Positions 16,799 through 24,674 of a stretch of DNA of 56,123 nt are shown in pieces. Position numbers and translations under genes: made by a program. The stretch is taken from contig CASCWU010000010.1 in the NCBI GenBank assembly GCA_949155905.1, forward strand, positions 1 through 56,123, written 5' to 3'. Numbering within the stretch: the first letter of the stretch is position 1; each line of letters begins with the position of its first letter. This stretch comes from an uncultured Lachnospiraceae bacterium (GTDB lineage Bacteria > Bacillota > Clostridia > Lachnospirales > Lachnospiraceae). The notes below the pieces were generated by a model. That model saw only the letters and a list, made by a program, of their open reading frames with translations, was not told the origin of the DNA and ran no database searches.

Positions 16799-17620
16799 TC
16801 ACGCCTCCTCGATATGTTTTAATCTATCTCGGGCTATGTCACACCACTTTTCTTCTATCTCGATGCCTGTCCATGATATATTGTGTCCTTGCCGATTTAA
16901 TTTTTCACAACACACCCCCAAAGTTCCTGAACCATGAAACGGATCTAGGATCCTACCCTGATAAATACCATTTTCCATGGGACAAAAAGCTTTTATTATT
17001 TCTGTAATCAATGATTCTGGCTTTTGCGTAGGGTGAGGTGTTTTTTCCTTTGCAAAACACTTCCCAGCTAATGTCAAAAAATCCCAAATATCTCCACACA
17101 TTGACCCCTTCGGATTTGGTTTCCATATTTTTTCCGTTCCATCTGAACCTTTGTATTTTACAGGAGATTTCAAGCGTTCAGTACTTTTATACGGCACACG
17201 AACTTCATCGCAGTTATAGGTCCATTTCTTAGGATTCATAGAAAACCAAATGAATGGTTCATAATGTGTTGCCGGCTCTTTGGTCGAGCGTGAAAAGCCA
17301 TTCTCATAACGCCATATGTTTATTCGCCTGTAATTCAATCCTGCATGATACATTGCAATCTGAATATATCCTATATAATCATGAATTCCAAACCAAATAA
17401 TGCTCCCATATGGACTTAATATCTTTTTAAGCTTTTCCACACGCTTATTTGTCACCTCGATAAACTCTTCCACCGTCAATTTATCGGAATCATTTCCAAA
17501 GTCTTTATTTATATTGTACGGAGGATCGGTCAATACGAGATCAAACTTTTCCCCTGCCTCAATCATCTGAACTATTAAAGCATCGGAATCCCCGCATATA
17601 ATACCATCAAATGTATTCAT
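16799..17620 (-). CDS. Site-specific DNA methyltransferase (beta-class, probably N6-adenine)
   Basis: This 273-residue enzyme has the catalytic motif TDPPYN (about 31-36, motif IV) at the N-terminus and the AdoMet-binding motif DPFHGSGTLG (about 236, motif I) near the C-terminus, the beta-class order. THPTQKP-like TPHPTQKP precedes motif I, as is usual in this class. DPPY favours N6-adenine methylation. Its ATG overlaps the stop of the preceding methyltransferase as ATGA, and its own 3' end carries the ribosome site of the nuclease gene, so the three genes are translationally coupled. Two methyltransferases in one cassette suggest an asymmetric recognition site, each strand being protected by one enzyme. 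Confidence 0.9.
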   Translation of the reverse strand: MNTFDGIICGDSDALIVQMIEAGEKFDLVLTDPPYNINKDFGNDSDKLTVEEFIEVTNKRVEKLKKILSPYGSIIWFGIHDYIGYIQIAMYHAGLNYRRINIWRYENGFSRSTKEPATHYEPFIWFSMNPKKWTYNCDEVRVPYKSTERLKSPVKYKGSDGTEKIWKPNPKGSMCGDIWDFLTLAGKCFAKEKTPHPTQKPESLITEIIKAFCPMENGIYQGRILDPFHGSGTLGVCCEKLNRQGHNISWTGIEIEEKWCDIARDRLKHIEEA

Positions 17621-18731
17621 TTGCGTTTAGCCTCTTTCTTAAAAATCAGAATGTATTGGTGATGAATATTTTCAACATATGCAAATGGATAGCCATACGG
17701 CAGCAGGCTCTTATGATTTTGTAGCAGTACTTAATCCCCTGAAGATTCAGATACCCGCCACCATCAATATCGCGTTTATTCATTCTCGAAATCAAATCAG
17801 CATGGAAACTGATAAAATCCGATTTATCTCTAAAATCAGAAACAACAAGAGCCATATACTTTCCGGTTCTAAGAATTCGTACACATTCCAGAAACACCTT
17901 GTTTACAAGTAAATCCAGAAACTCTTCGTAGTCAGATATATTCCCTAGATCCTTCTCATCCTCAGAGTATTTTGTCTCAAGATTATTATTTACGCGATTC
18001 TTAATCACCTTTTGATCAAGCTTATTCAATATCCCCCAATATGGCGGACTTGTCACCACAAAGTCTACCGATTCATTCTCTAATTTTAATAATTCCTCGC
18101 AGGAATCCCCATTGATAAATGTATGGTTTTTACTCGTTCCTTCGCCTACCTCTTTCTCCAACCGTTCAATAGACAGTTGATGCCATTTGGGCGACAACTC
18201 AATGCTTGTACAAACCCTTCCGTCAATTTCGCAAGCCTTAGCTGTAGATCCAACTCCGCCGAACGGATCTAAAACCCTCATGCCCTTTTTGGTAAAAAAC
18301 CTCACCAAATGTCCGATATCTTGAAATGAGTATGGCGCCGGATGCAGCTTTTCAATTTGTGCTTCCGGGCTGTCAGCACCCAAACCTTTCTGATAAAAGA
18401 AACTCTTAGTCTCAGGCAACCAGTCTTTACCCGTCAGGTCATTAAGTGAATTGCGCTTGTCAACAGTTCCTTCAGATAATTCTTTATATTCGGATGTAGA
18501 CATAAAATCTCTAAGCTCTGACAGAATATAGAATTTCTTCTTTCCTTCCATATGCTGTTTTATTGTTCCTGCTTTTACCACCTTCTCAAAAGTATGCCTG
18601 GACAATTCAAGCATCTGCATAGCTTTTGATCCACTGACAGTCTCATCCGGATCAGGTGATACGCCCGATCCTTTTTTATCCTCATCAGCGCTCATTTCAA
18701 ATCCTAATCCAGCTAATGATAACTGCTCCAT
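17617..18731 (-). CDS. DNA methyltransferase (N4-cytosine/N6-adenine class, SPPYW) with an apparent 3' frameshift
   Basis: An N-terminal helix-turn-helix-like segment (about 35-80, LELSRHTFEKVV) precedes motif I DPFGGVGST (about 157) and motif IV TSPPYW (about 229), so motif order is I then IV. As sequenced, the frame ends at 17646 with an unrelated tail. A one-base shift near 17728-17735 (AATTAAGTACTG region) restores VLLQNHKSLLPYGYPFAYVE and IHHQYILIFKKEAKRK, the usual end for these enzymes. It stops at 17617 in an ATGA overlap with the next gene. That overlap strongly favours the corrected frame. Either the gene is damaged or a base is miscalled. It modifies the R-M target. Confidence 0.85.
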
Positions 18732-18780
18732 TAATGAACCTCCTATATTTCATCAAGCATCTTTTTTTCATTGCCGGTAT

Positions 18781-18975
18781 TCAATTTGGCAATGTGCTTT
18801 TTCCGCTTTTTATCCATTCATCTATTTCTGATTTTTTGAACTTCCAAAGCTTGCCGATTTTATGTGCTGGTATATCAGCCTTTTTGATCCAGTTGCGCAC
18901 AGTATCTTTTGTGACATCCATATACTCTGCCGCTTCTTCAAGCACTATCCATTTATCTTCTATTCTCTCGTTCAT
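18781..18975 (-). CDS. Small helix-turn-helix protein (excisionase/MerR-like), probable R-M controller
   Basis: This 64-residue protein has WIVLEEAAEYMDVTKDTVRN and a basic wing HKIGKLWKFKKSEIDEWIK, the compact winged helix of excisionase-type DNA-binding proteins. The start is ATG 18975, with GAGGTGG a few bases upstream; a longer upstream reading has no ribosome site. It is the first gene of the cassette. Its promoter is overlapped by one arm of a perfect 11-bp inverted repeat. In many type II systems a small HTH C protein times expression of the nuclease. C proteins are usually XRE-type, so this would be a different fold in the same role, which is inference. Confidence 0.8.
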   Translation of the reverse strand: MNERIEDKWIVLEEAAEYMDVTKDTVRNWIKKADIPAHKIGKLWKFKKSEIDEWIKSGKSTLPN

Positions 18976-19014
18976 TATCCACCTCGTTCCTATACGCGCA
19001 AGTTGACGAGGTAC

Positions 19015-19043
19015 AGTATACCACGAAACCACTGTATTTACAA
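19015..19043 (-). promoter_or_regulatory. Promoter of the R-M cassette
   Basis: TTGTAA (19043-19038) and TATACT (19020-19015) are 17 bases apart on the minus strand. One operator arm (19018-19028) covers the -10 edge and spacer. Confidence 0.75.
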
Positions 19044-19068
19044 CTGATTGCATGGTATTTCGTGGTAT
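19018..19068. repeat. Perfect 11-bp inverted repeat flanking the R-M promoter (candidate operator)
   Basis: ATACCACGAAA (19018-19028) and TTTCGTGGTAT (19058-19068) are exact inverted copies whose starts are 40 bp apart. A second pair, TACAGT and ACTGTA, lies inside (about 19012-19036). Confidence 0.75.
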
Positions 19069-19331
19069 TACGTAATGGTTTCCTTTTCTTCATTTCATCA
19101 CATTTATATTATAATTCCATCCGTTTACAAGTTTTGAGATTTCCTAAATCCGAATAAAATGTAGTCTTTTACTACCTTTATTAAAGCAGAGCAATTTTTA
19201 ACGGTTTCGAGGAGTTTCCCGAAACGGCATAAAATTAGTACTGGCTGGATCTACTGGCTAATTTCATACATTTTTTATAGGTTAGAATTGGATAAAGGCC
19301 TAACAAGCTAAGAATAAAGTTGAACTAATTC

Positions 19332-19359
19332 TTGACAGATAACCTATGCCCATTATAAT
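19332..19359 (+). promoter_or_regulatory. Orphan consensus promoter with no gene downstream
   Basis: TTGACA (19332-19337) and TATAAT (19354-19359) match the consensus exactly with 16-bp spacing on the plus strand. ATAACCTA (19339-19346) and TAGGTTAT (19368-19375) form an inverted repeat across the -10 box. The only downstream signal is a terminator. The rest of 19076-19483 is AT-rich with no gene seen. Confidence 0.7.
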
Positions 19360-19362
19360 AAA

Positions 19363-19392
19363 AAAAGTAGGTTATACGAACTACCTACTTTT
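19363..19392. terminator. Symmetrical terminator hairpin directly after the orphan promoter
   Basis: AAAAGTAGGT (19363-19372) pairs with ACCTACTTTT (19383-19392), with A/T runs on both sides, so it can work in both directions. It would end minus-strand transcription entering from the XRE-FlhA gene. Confidence 0.75.
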
Positions 19393-19483
19393 CTTATTCC
19401 CTTATCATAGAAAATCTATATTTCTGTATTTACAGAATTTTTTCCATAGTCTCGTTTTTTCCATAGTCTCTCAAAGTAATTTT

Positions 19484-20284
19484 TTACTCCCCCTCCAGAA
19501 CTTCTAAAATTTCCAACAAATTCCGAATAGACTTCCCCTCCTGCACTCTCTTCCTTAACTCTGTTTGTAGCTTTTGATAGGATACCTTCTCCGGAACAAC
19601 GCCTTCTACGGCTGCCGGATAGCGCATCCGTACATAATCCACCAACCGTTTTACTACCTGGCGATTTAACAGTCTGGCATAATGAGAAGAAATTACCCGA
19701 TCCAAGGCAAGAATCAGTTCCTCAAAATCTGCCTCCTTGGATAAACTTCCGCTCTCTGCGACTTCCTCATATACCAGTATCTGGAATTCGTATTCCCCAA
19801 GCCTTGTTTCGTCCCGAATCCGAATAACTGGGATAAGCCAGCCTTTTTCCTGGGCATACCGTTTCCGTAGTTCCTGAATCTGCAAAAAGCCGTCTTGATT
19901 TGCCTTTGATACTGCCGGAAACAATCCGATACCAAACTGCAGGCTCAATGGTTCCGCCAGCATAAGCTTCATTATTTCTGCCATATCATTGCTTCTTCCG
20001 TTCTCAGATATATTTTCTAATGTAATCCCCAGCAGATAATCTACAGATACTCCCAGCACTTCAGCGGCGGAGGCTAACAATGCTACATCCGGCAAGCCTG
20101 CTCCACGTTCCCATTTAGAAACCGCCTGTGCTGTCACGCCTAATTTCACTGCTAACTCCTCCTGCGTCATTCTTTTTGTCTGTCTGGCCTCCACCAGACG
20201 TACTCCTAATCCTGCTAATTCCATTTGGTCTGCCCCCTGTTCCTTGAAACGTTTCTCTTGGTCTTTTTCTTTCTCCTCCAGCAT
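19484..20284 (-). CDS. XRE-family HTH regulator fused to an FlhA C-terminal-like (FHIPEP) domain
   Basis: This 266-residue protein has two parts. Residues about 25-85 are a canonical XRE helix-turn-helix (MTQEELAVKLGVTAQAVSKW, then LPDVALLASAAEVLGVSVDY). Residues about 112-266 resemble the cytoplasmic domain of the flagellar export gate FlhA: LSLQFGIGLFPAV, then GWLIPVIRIRDETRLGEYEF, then LLNRQVVKRLVDYVRMRYPA and EGKSIRNLLEILEVL. In FlhA the matching pieces are LEIGYGLIPLV, PPIRIRDN, LLSRQEVKKLID and VSIRNLVTIFETL (recalled). The middle of the FlhA domain is shorter here and there is no membrane part. Function unknown; binding of a partner protein or peptide is plausible. Start may be ATG 20284 or the internal ATG 20 codons later. 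Confidence 0.8.
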   Translation of the reverse strand: MLEEKEKDQEKRFKEQGADQMELAGLGVRLVEARQTKRMTQEELAVKLGVTAQAVSKWERGAGLPDVALLASAAEVLGVSVDYLLGITLENISENGRSNDMAEIMKLMLAEPLSLQFGIGLFPAVSKANQDGFLQIQELRKRYAQEKGWLIPVIRIRDETRLGEYEFQILVYEEVAESGSLSKEADFEELILALDRVISSHYARLLNRQVVKRLVDYVRMRYPAAVEGVVPEKVSYQKLQTELRKRVQEGKSIRNLLEILEVLEGE

Positions 20285-20291
20285 AACATTA

Positions 20292-20309
20292 TTTTACTAA
20301 ACTGTAAAA
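20292..20309. promoter_or_regulatory. Inverted repeat at the 5' end of the XRE-FlhA gene, candidate operator
   Basis: TTTTAC (20292-20297) and GTAAAA (20304-20309) are separated by six bases, eight bases upstream of the start codon, between two divergent genes. Autoregulation is inferred. Confidence 0.5.
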
Positions 20310-20442
20310 CAACGCATCGTTTCGTTTCTTCTCGTCTATGTTCACTCTGCACAAAAAATTCCCCTACAATCAGCGCAATCAACCATGCTATTTTCTCTGT
20401 AACATGCTACACTGAAAAAAAGAATATGAGGAGGATTTTATT

Positions 20443-21279
20443 ATGGCTTTGATTCAAGTTAATTTTATGTCCAAATCCCTGATGAGGACCGTACCGATCA
20501 ATGTAATCCTGCCAACGGACAAAATGACCTTCCCAGGGATGCCAGTCAGAGAGGAAAAACCTTACAAAACCTTATATCTGCTGCACGGTGTTTTCGGCAG
20601 CTATATCGACTGGGTATCCGGCACGAACATTCAGCGCTGGGCAGAGGAGCAGGATTTGGCCGTTGTCATGCCATCCGGTGAAAACCGTTTCTATACGGAC
20701 GGCGATCTGCCGGATTCCAAGTACAGTCAGTTTATCGGAGAGGAATTAGTCGAGCAGACGAGAAAGATGTTCCCGCTCTCCAGGAAACGCGAGGATACCT
20801 TTATCTGCGGACTTTCCATGGGCGGCTATGGCTCCCTTTACAACGGCCTGCGCCACAACGAAACCTTTGGCTGCGTCGCCGCTCTTTCCGGCGCCAATAT
20901 CGTCGAAGGCTTAGGCGACCGGAAGGCAGATGGAAAAACTGTTTTTGATTCTCTGGCCTATGCCGAGGCTTGCTTCGGCGATTTGAGCAAGGTGATGGAG
21001 ACCGATAAAAACCTGCGCTGGCGTGCAAAGCAAATGGTAGATGAAAAGCTTACCCTGCCAAAAATTTATATTGCCTGCGGCACGGAGGACGGCGGTGTAA
21101 AATCCAATCACGATCTGGCCGACTATTTCAAGAGCCTTGACATGGACGTCACCTACGAGGAAGGCCCTGGCGCTCATGAATGGGATTTCTGGAACCGCTA
21201 CATCAAGCATGTGCTGGACTGGCTGCCGTTAGAGCATAACGGGGCTGGCGTCAACAGCGGAAATGTTGCAAAGATATAA
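20443..21279 (+). CDS. Esterase family protein (tributyrin esterase / esterase D type)
   Basis: This 278-residue alpha/beta hydrolase has LLHGVFGSYIDWV (oxyanion hole region, about 46), nucleophile elbow GLSMGGYG (Ser about 126), an acid residue probably in ACGTEDG (about 208), and the catalytic His in GAHEWDFW (about 245). No signal peptide is visible, so it should be cytoplasmic. Known of the family: hydrolysis of short-chain esters, including acetylated or feruloylated sugars and S-formylglutathione. The start is ATG 20443, nine bases after GAGGAGG. It is monocistronic, divergent from the XRE-FlhA regulator, and followed by a strong terminator. Confidence 0.9.
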   Translation: MALIQVNFMSKSLMRTVPINVILPTDKMTFPGMPVREEKPYKTLYLLHGVFGSYIDWVSGTNIQRWAEEQDLAVVMPSGENRFYTDGDLPDSKYSQFIGEELVEQTRKMFPLSRKREDTFICGLSMGGYGSLYNGLRHNETFGCVAALSGANIVEGLGDRKADGKTVFDSLAYAEACFGDLSKVMETDKNLRWRAKQMVDEKLTLPKIYIACGTEDGGVKSNHDLADYFKSLDMDVTYEEGPGAHEWDFWNRYIKHVLDWLPLEHNGAGVNSGNVAKI

Positions 21280-21390
21280 GGTTGACACCAAAAAACATTG
21301 TATCAGCTTCTGATTCTAAGTGTACTAAAAACGCATGTGCTAGAAGCGTATGTGCCAAGGCGCACAAACATATGGTATCACACATAACAT

Positions 21391-21437
21391 AAAGAAACCG
21401 GACAAGCAGTTTTCCTGCTTTATCCGGTTTCTTTTTT
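21391..21437 (+). terminator. Rho-independent terminator of the esterase gene
   Basis: AAAGAAACCGGA (21391-21402) pairs with TCCGGTTTCTTT (21423-21434), with an inner AAGCAG/CTGCTT stem, followed by a T run. Confidence 0.88.
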
Positions 21438-21469
21438 TATCCTGTCCTCTTACCTGGCTGGCTATCTGG

Positions 21470-23587
21470 CTACCCTTTTTTAAACTGACTCTCTGGCTTT
21501 TTAAAGAAATCCACCCGAGGCTCCAAAAATTTCGTCGGCGCCTCCGGGTTTTCCAACATACTCTCTACCGAGTCAAACGCATGCTCCCAGGAAAATACCT
21601 GCCTCGAAAAGCCGATATACTCCCGTACCATCTCACAGCCGGTCGGAGCAATCGGATGAACCAGCAGCAGAGCCGTCTTAATCCCGTAAAAGCAATCTGA
21701 CAAAAGCTGCTTTTTCAACTCTGCATCCTCCTCTGCCTTTTTGCTGTTGTTGGCATAATGCTTATTTAACAGGCGGATATAATCATCCAGCACATAGGTA
21801 ATCCGATGGAACTCATGGCGGTACATATGCTGCTCGTATTCCAAAAGCGCCTCCTTTGAAGCCTCTAAAATCACCTCACTGACCGGCAGACAAGGCACAG
21901 AACCATTGGTTCTGTTCTCTTGCAACGCATACAGACAGGATCGTACAATCCGGTTCAATACATTCGTCAGCAAATTGCCTTCCTTTAAAACCGGATCGAC
22001 GCCTTCTCTTTCCTGCTCTGGCAGGTATACCTGTGGCTTAAAGCTGCTACTCTTTGTCGAAAGCCCCAGGCTTAAAAAGTGCATTCTAAGCTGCTCTGGT
22101 GTATAAAATTCCAACAAATCCTTGGCCATCGGCGGCTTGATTTCCGAGCTACTGCTTGCCTTCTTTTCCATAAAAAGGATATGACGATTGGCCACCAGGT
22201 GCGGCATCCTCTTCCAGTCCGGCTTTACCGGAACGCCCTTTTCTCCTGCCTGTTCCTCCCAGGCAGCAGCAAACATCGCCATCTCGGCAATTCCATAAAA
22301 GGAAATGTTGTCCTCTCCGATAAACTGGTATACCTCGGAATCCCCATCCTGCCACCATTTTTTCCATTCGTCCTCGTCCCTGCCATGCTCCAAAAGCCAT
22401 GTTCTGGTAAAGGAAATCGGCGCCCAGAGAGACTCCGGCCATACCCAAAAGGTCAGCCCTTCCATTCCGTCTCTTGCCGGAACCGGCACGCCCCAGTCAA
22501 TGTTGCCGGACAAACGGAACGGCACCAGCGTTTTCCCGGTACGGTAGAAAATCTGCCGCTCTCCTAATACCTCTCTGGCCTTGTCCCGATCCTCCAGCCG
22601 CTCAAATACAAAGGTGACAGAGGTCTTTTTTTCTTCTACTATTGTTTCATGCTTCGGAAAAGCCTGCTCCAAAACTGCCAGCCCCTCCTGAAACATCTCT
22701 TCTGCTATCCTCGCAGCTTCTTCCTTTGTCTGCTCTCCTGGCTCCTTTTCCAATGCCCCTCTCCCGGCTGCTTTGGCAATCAGCTTTTTCTGAACATAGA
22801 TAACCGGTTTTTTCAAAAACTCTTCTATCGTATTTAAAATATATTTTCGAGTATTGGTATTCGCACGTAAATCCTGAATATATTCCTGCATAACCTCCGT
22901 AAAATCATCCAGAGAAAAATACCAGTTCTGCACCTCGCGAAGCTCTGGTGTTTTCCCGGAAAGAGCGCTCTTCGGATCGATTAGCTCTGACGGAGCATAC
23001 TGATGCCCCAAATCACATTCATCGGCATAGCCCTTTTCCGAGCAGCACCCTTCAATCGGACATTTCCCGATTACCTGCCTGCCGTTTAACAGCACATGAA
23101 ACTCCGGATCGTAAAACTGTGGTGTAGACATCTGCTTTAAATAGCCTCGCTCCAGTAGCGTGTCAAACAATTCCTTTGACTCTCGTTCATGCGGCTCTTT
23201 GGCTGGCTCCAGGGCAGAAGCGCCGTAAAAGTTCAGGGAAATCTCATAATCCTCTAACGTCTTTTTCTGCGCCAGATGGTTTTTCCTTACATAATCCTGA
23301 ATCGTGACATCCTCTCCCAGCTCGCCGCTCTCCCGCAGCTTCCGGTAGCTTTCCAAGGCCGGAGAGCCATAGCAGTCCGTTCCGCAGACAAACAACACAT
23401 TTTCCTCTCCAATCCGGTCACGCATAAACCGCGCAAACGTATCGGCATGGACGAACATTCCTCCTACATGACCGAAATGCAGCTCCTTATTGCCATATGG
23501 CATTCCTGCCGTAATCACGGCACGCTTCGGAAAGCTCGGGCGTACCCGCTCCCTTGGCTCCTGTCCCTTTTTCTTTTCTTTTCCCAT
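21470..23587 (-). CDS. metG: Divergent methionyl-tRNA synthetase (MetG paralog)
   Basis: This 705-residue class I synthetase has the HIGH-type motif HFGH (about 37-40, after ITAGMPYGNKELHFGH) and the MetRS zinc-knuckle region CPIEGC...CDLGHQY (about 177-200). In place of KMSKS it has FMEKKASSSSE (about 470), where the second lysine and the pattern are lost. An insert of about 95 residues (roughly 265-360), including FVFERLEDRDKAREVLGE, interrupts the catalytic domain. The T-box leader has a methionine specifier, which supports Met-related function. It may be a second MetRS or an enzyme that charges tRNA(Met) slowly. The start is ATG 23587 after GAGGAG. Confidence 0.82.
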   Translation of the reverse strand: MGKEKKKGQEPRERVRPSFPKRAVITAGMPYGNKELHFGHVGGMFVHADTFARFMRDRIGEENVLFVCGTDCYGSPALESYRKLRESGELGEDVTIQDYVRKNHLAQKKTLEDYEISLNFYGASALEPAKEPHERESKELFDTLLERGYLKQMSTPQFYDPEFHVLLNGRQVIGKCPIEGCCSEKGYADECDLGHQYAPSELIDPKSALSGKTPELREVQNWYFSLDDFTEVMQEYIQDLRANTNTRKYILNTIEEFLKKPVIYVQKKLIAKAAGRGALEKEPGEQTKEEAARIAEEMFQEGLAVLEQAFPKHETIVEEKKTSVTFVFERLEDRDKAREVLGERQIFYRTGKTLVPFRLSGNIDWGVPVPARDGMEGLTFWVWPESLWAPISFTRTWLLEHGRDEDEWKKWWQDGDSEVYQFIGEDNISFYGIAEMAMFAAAWEEQAGEKGVPVKPDWKRMPHLVANRHILFMEKKASSSSEIKPPMAKDLLEFYTPEQLRMHFLSLGLSTKSSSFKPQVYLPEQEREGVDPVLKEGNLLTNVLNRIVRSCLYALQENRTNGSVPCLPVSEVILEASKEALLEYEQHMYRHEFHRITYVLDDYIRLLNKHYANNSKKAEEDAELKKQLLSDCFYGIKTALLLVHPIAPTGCEMVREYIGFSRQVFSWEHAFDSVESMLENPEAPTKFLEPRVDFFKKPESQFKKG

Positions 23588-23644
23588 TGCAATCTCCTCT
23601 TTTCTCTAACTCCTTGTTCTTGATTCAACCTTTCTCACACAAAA

Positions 23645-23908
23645 CCCCGCCCCCGCAGGCGAACCATGCCTGCAGGGGCGGGGAAAGCTCTCCGCGGTAC
23701 CACCCTGCTTCTTCCCTGCCAAACGGCAGAAAACTCGTTTATTCTATAACGGGAATCCCCGGCAGGCTTCACAGAATGAACTATCTCCATTTCTGCTTAT
23801 CTGCTGCTCCAAGTTCTGCTTCCCAGCGATTCCGCTCTCCCTCTCAGCCGCCGGGAGTTCTCTGTAGGCTTCCTGCACTGGTACTCGTCTTATCACCGCA
23901 TTTCTTAT
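23645..23908 (-). promoter_or_regulatory. T-box leader of metG (methionine specifier)
   Basis: The canonical T-box GGTGGTACCGCGG reads 23704-23692 on the minus strand. It is followed by a terminator of CCCCGCCCCTGCAGGC with GCCTGCGGGGGCGGGG (23683-23645) and Ts. The region AGCAGAAATGGAG (about 23805-23790) contains ATG as a likely specifier codon. Confidence 0.9.
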
Positions 23909-23915
23909 GGGTATT

Positions 23916-23944
23916 ACTATAGTATTTCCAACCCCATCTGTCAA
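23916..23944 (-). promoter_or_regulatory. Sigma-A promoter of metG
   Basis: TTGACA (23944-23939) and TATAGT (23921-23916) are 17 bases apart on the minus strand. Confidence 0.85.
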
Positions 23945-24021
23945 GGATTTCTTTTCTTTTACTTCCATAACTTTTTTATCCTGTCCCTGCCTCATCTGCC
24001 TGTTCTGGCCAAGATCTTCCC

Positions 24022-24564
24022 TTACCAGCTTGACGAAGAAGCAAAATCATGAAAGCTCTCTTCCACTAATTCATAATCAACGGAGGATTGCAGCTCGCCA
24101 AGCTGGTTTTTCCATGAATCCTTATTTACTCTGACTTTTTTAAAGCCTAATTTTTCATAAACATGCTGGGCGCGCATATTCTTTAAGTTTGTATCGAGTA
24201 CGATTTTTTTATATCCATAATCGGAAAACAAAGAACGGATCAGCATACTTAGTAAAATTTTCCCATATCCCTTATTCTGTCTGGAAAAATCACAAATTTT
24301 AATTCCTATCTCAGCCGTATCCTTTCCAACCCTGCGATAACTCATTTCTCCGATTGGTATTTTGTCATACTCCAGTATCAATCTCCTGCCAATATCATCA
24401 TCGTCCTTCGATATTTTTTCCGCGATATCCTGCGCTGTCTCACCCGTTCCATTCGGAAAACCCGCATGAGCCATAACTTTACCATCATTCCACCATACGG
24501 ATAATAAATCGGCATCTTCGGAAGTTGCATTTCTTATCGTTAGATGAGCATATTGTTCAAACAT
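24022..24564 (-). CDS. GNAT family N-acetyltransferase (RimJ/RimL-like)
   Basis: This 180-residue protein has LTIRNATSEDADLLSVWWND at its start, IGIKICDFSRQNKGYGKILL as the acetyl-CoA-binding Q/R-x-x-G-x-G/A segment (here RQNKGYGK, about 96-103), and NMRAQHVYEKLGFKKV as the N-x-x-x-x-x-x-Y-x-x-x-G-F end motif. It is intact. Known of the group: acetylation of protein N-termini, aminoglycosides or small amines; the substrate here is unknown. The start is ATG 24564 after GGAGGAAAAT. It is convergent with nothing and lies 110 bases from the methyltransferase gene upstream on the same strand. Confidence 0.9.
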   Translation of the reverse strand: MFEQYAHLTIRNATSEDADLLSVWWNDGKVMAHAGFPNGTGETAQDIAEKISKDDDDIGRRLILEYDKIPIGEMSYRRVGKDTAEIGIKICDFSRQNKGYGKILLSMLIRSLFSDYGYKKIVLDTNLKNMRAQHVYEKLGFKKVRVNKDSWKNQLGELQSSVDYELVEESFHDFASSSSW

Positions 24565-24674
24565 ATTTTCCTCCGTTATTTCTTATGACACTTACAAATG
24601 GAAGCTTTTATCCCGTTCAATATCCTTTTACTTTTCTCCACAGCCAAAACGAGTTTTGGCTCATCTCGTACCTT

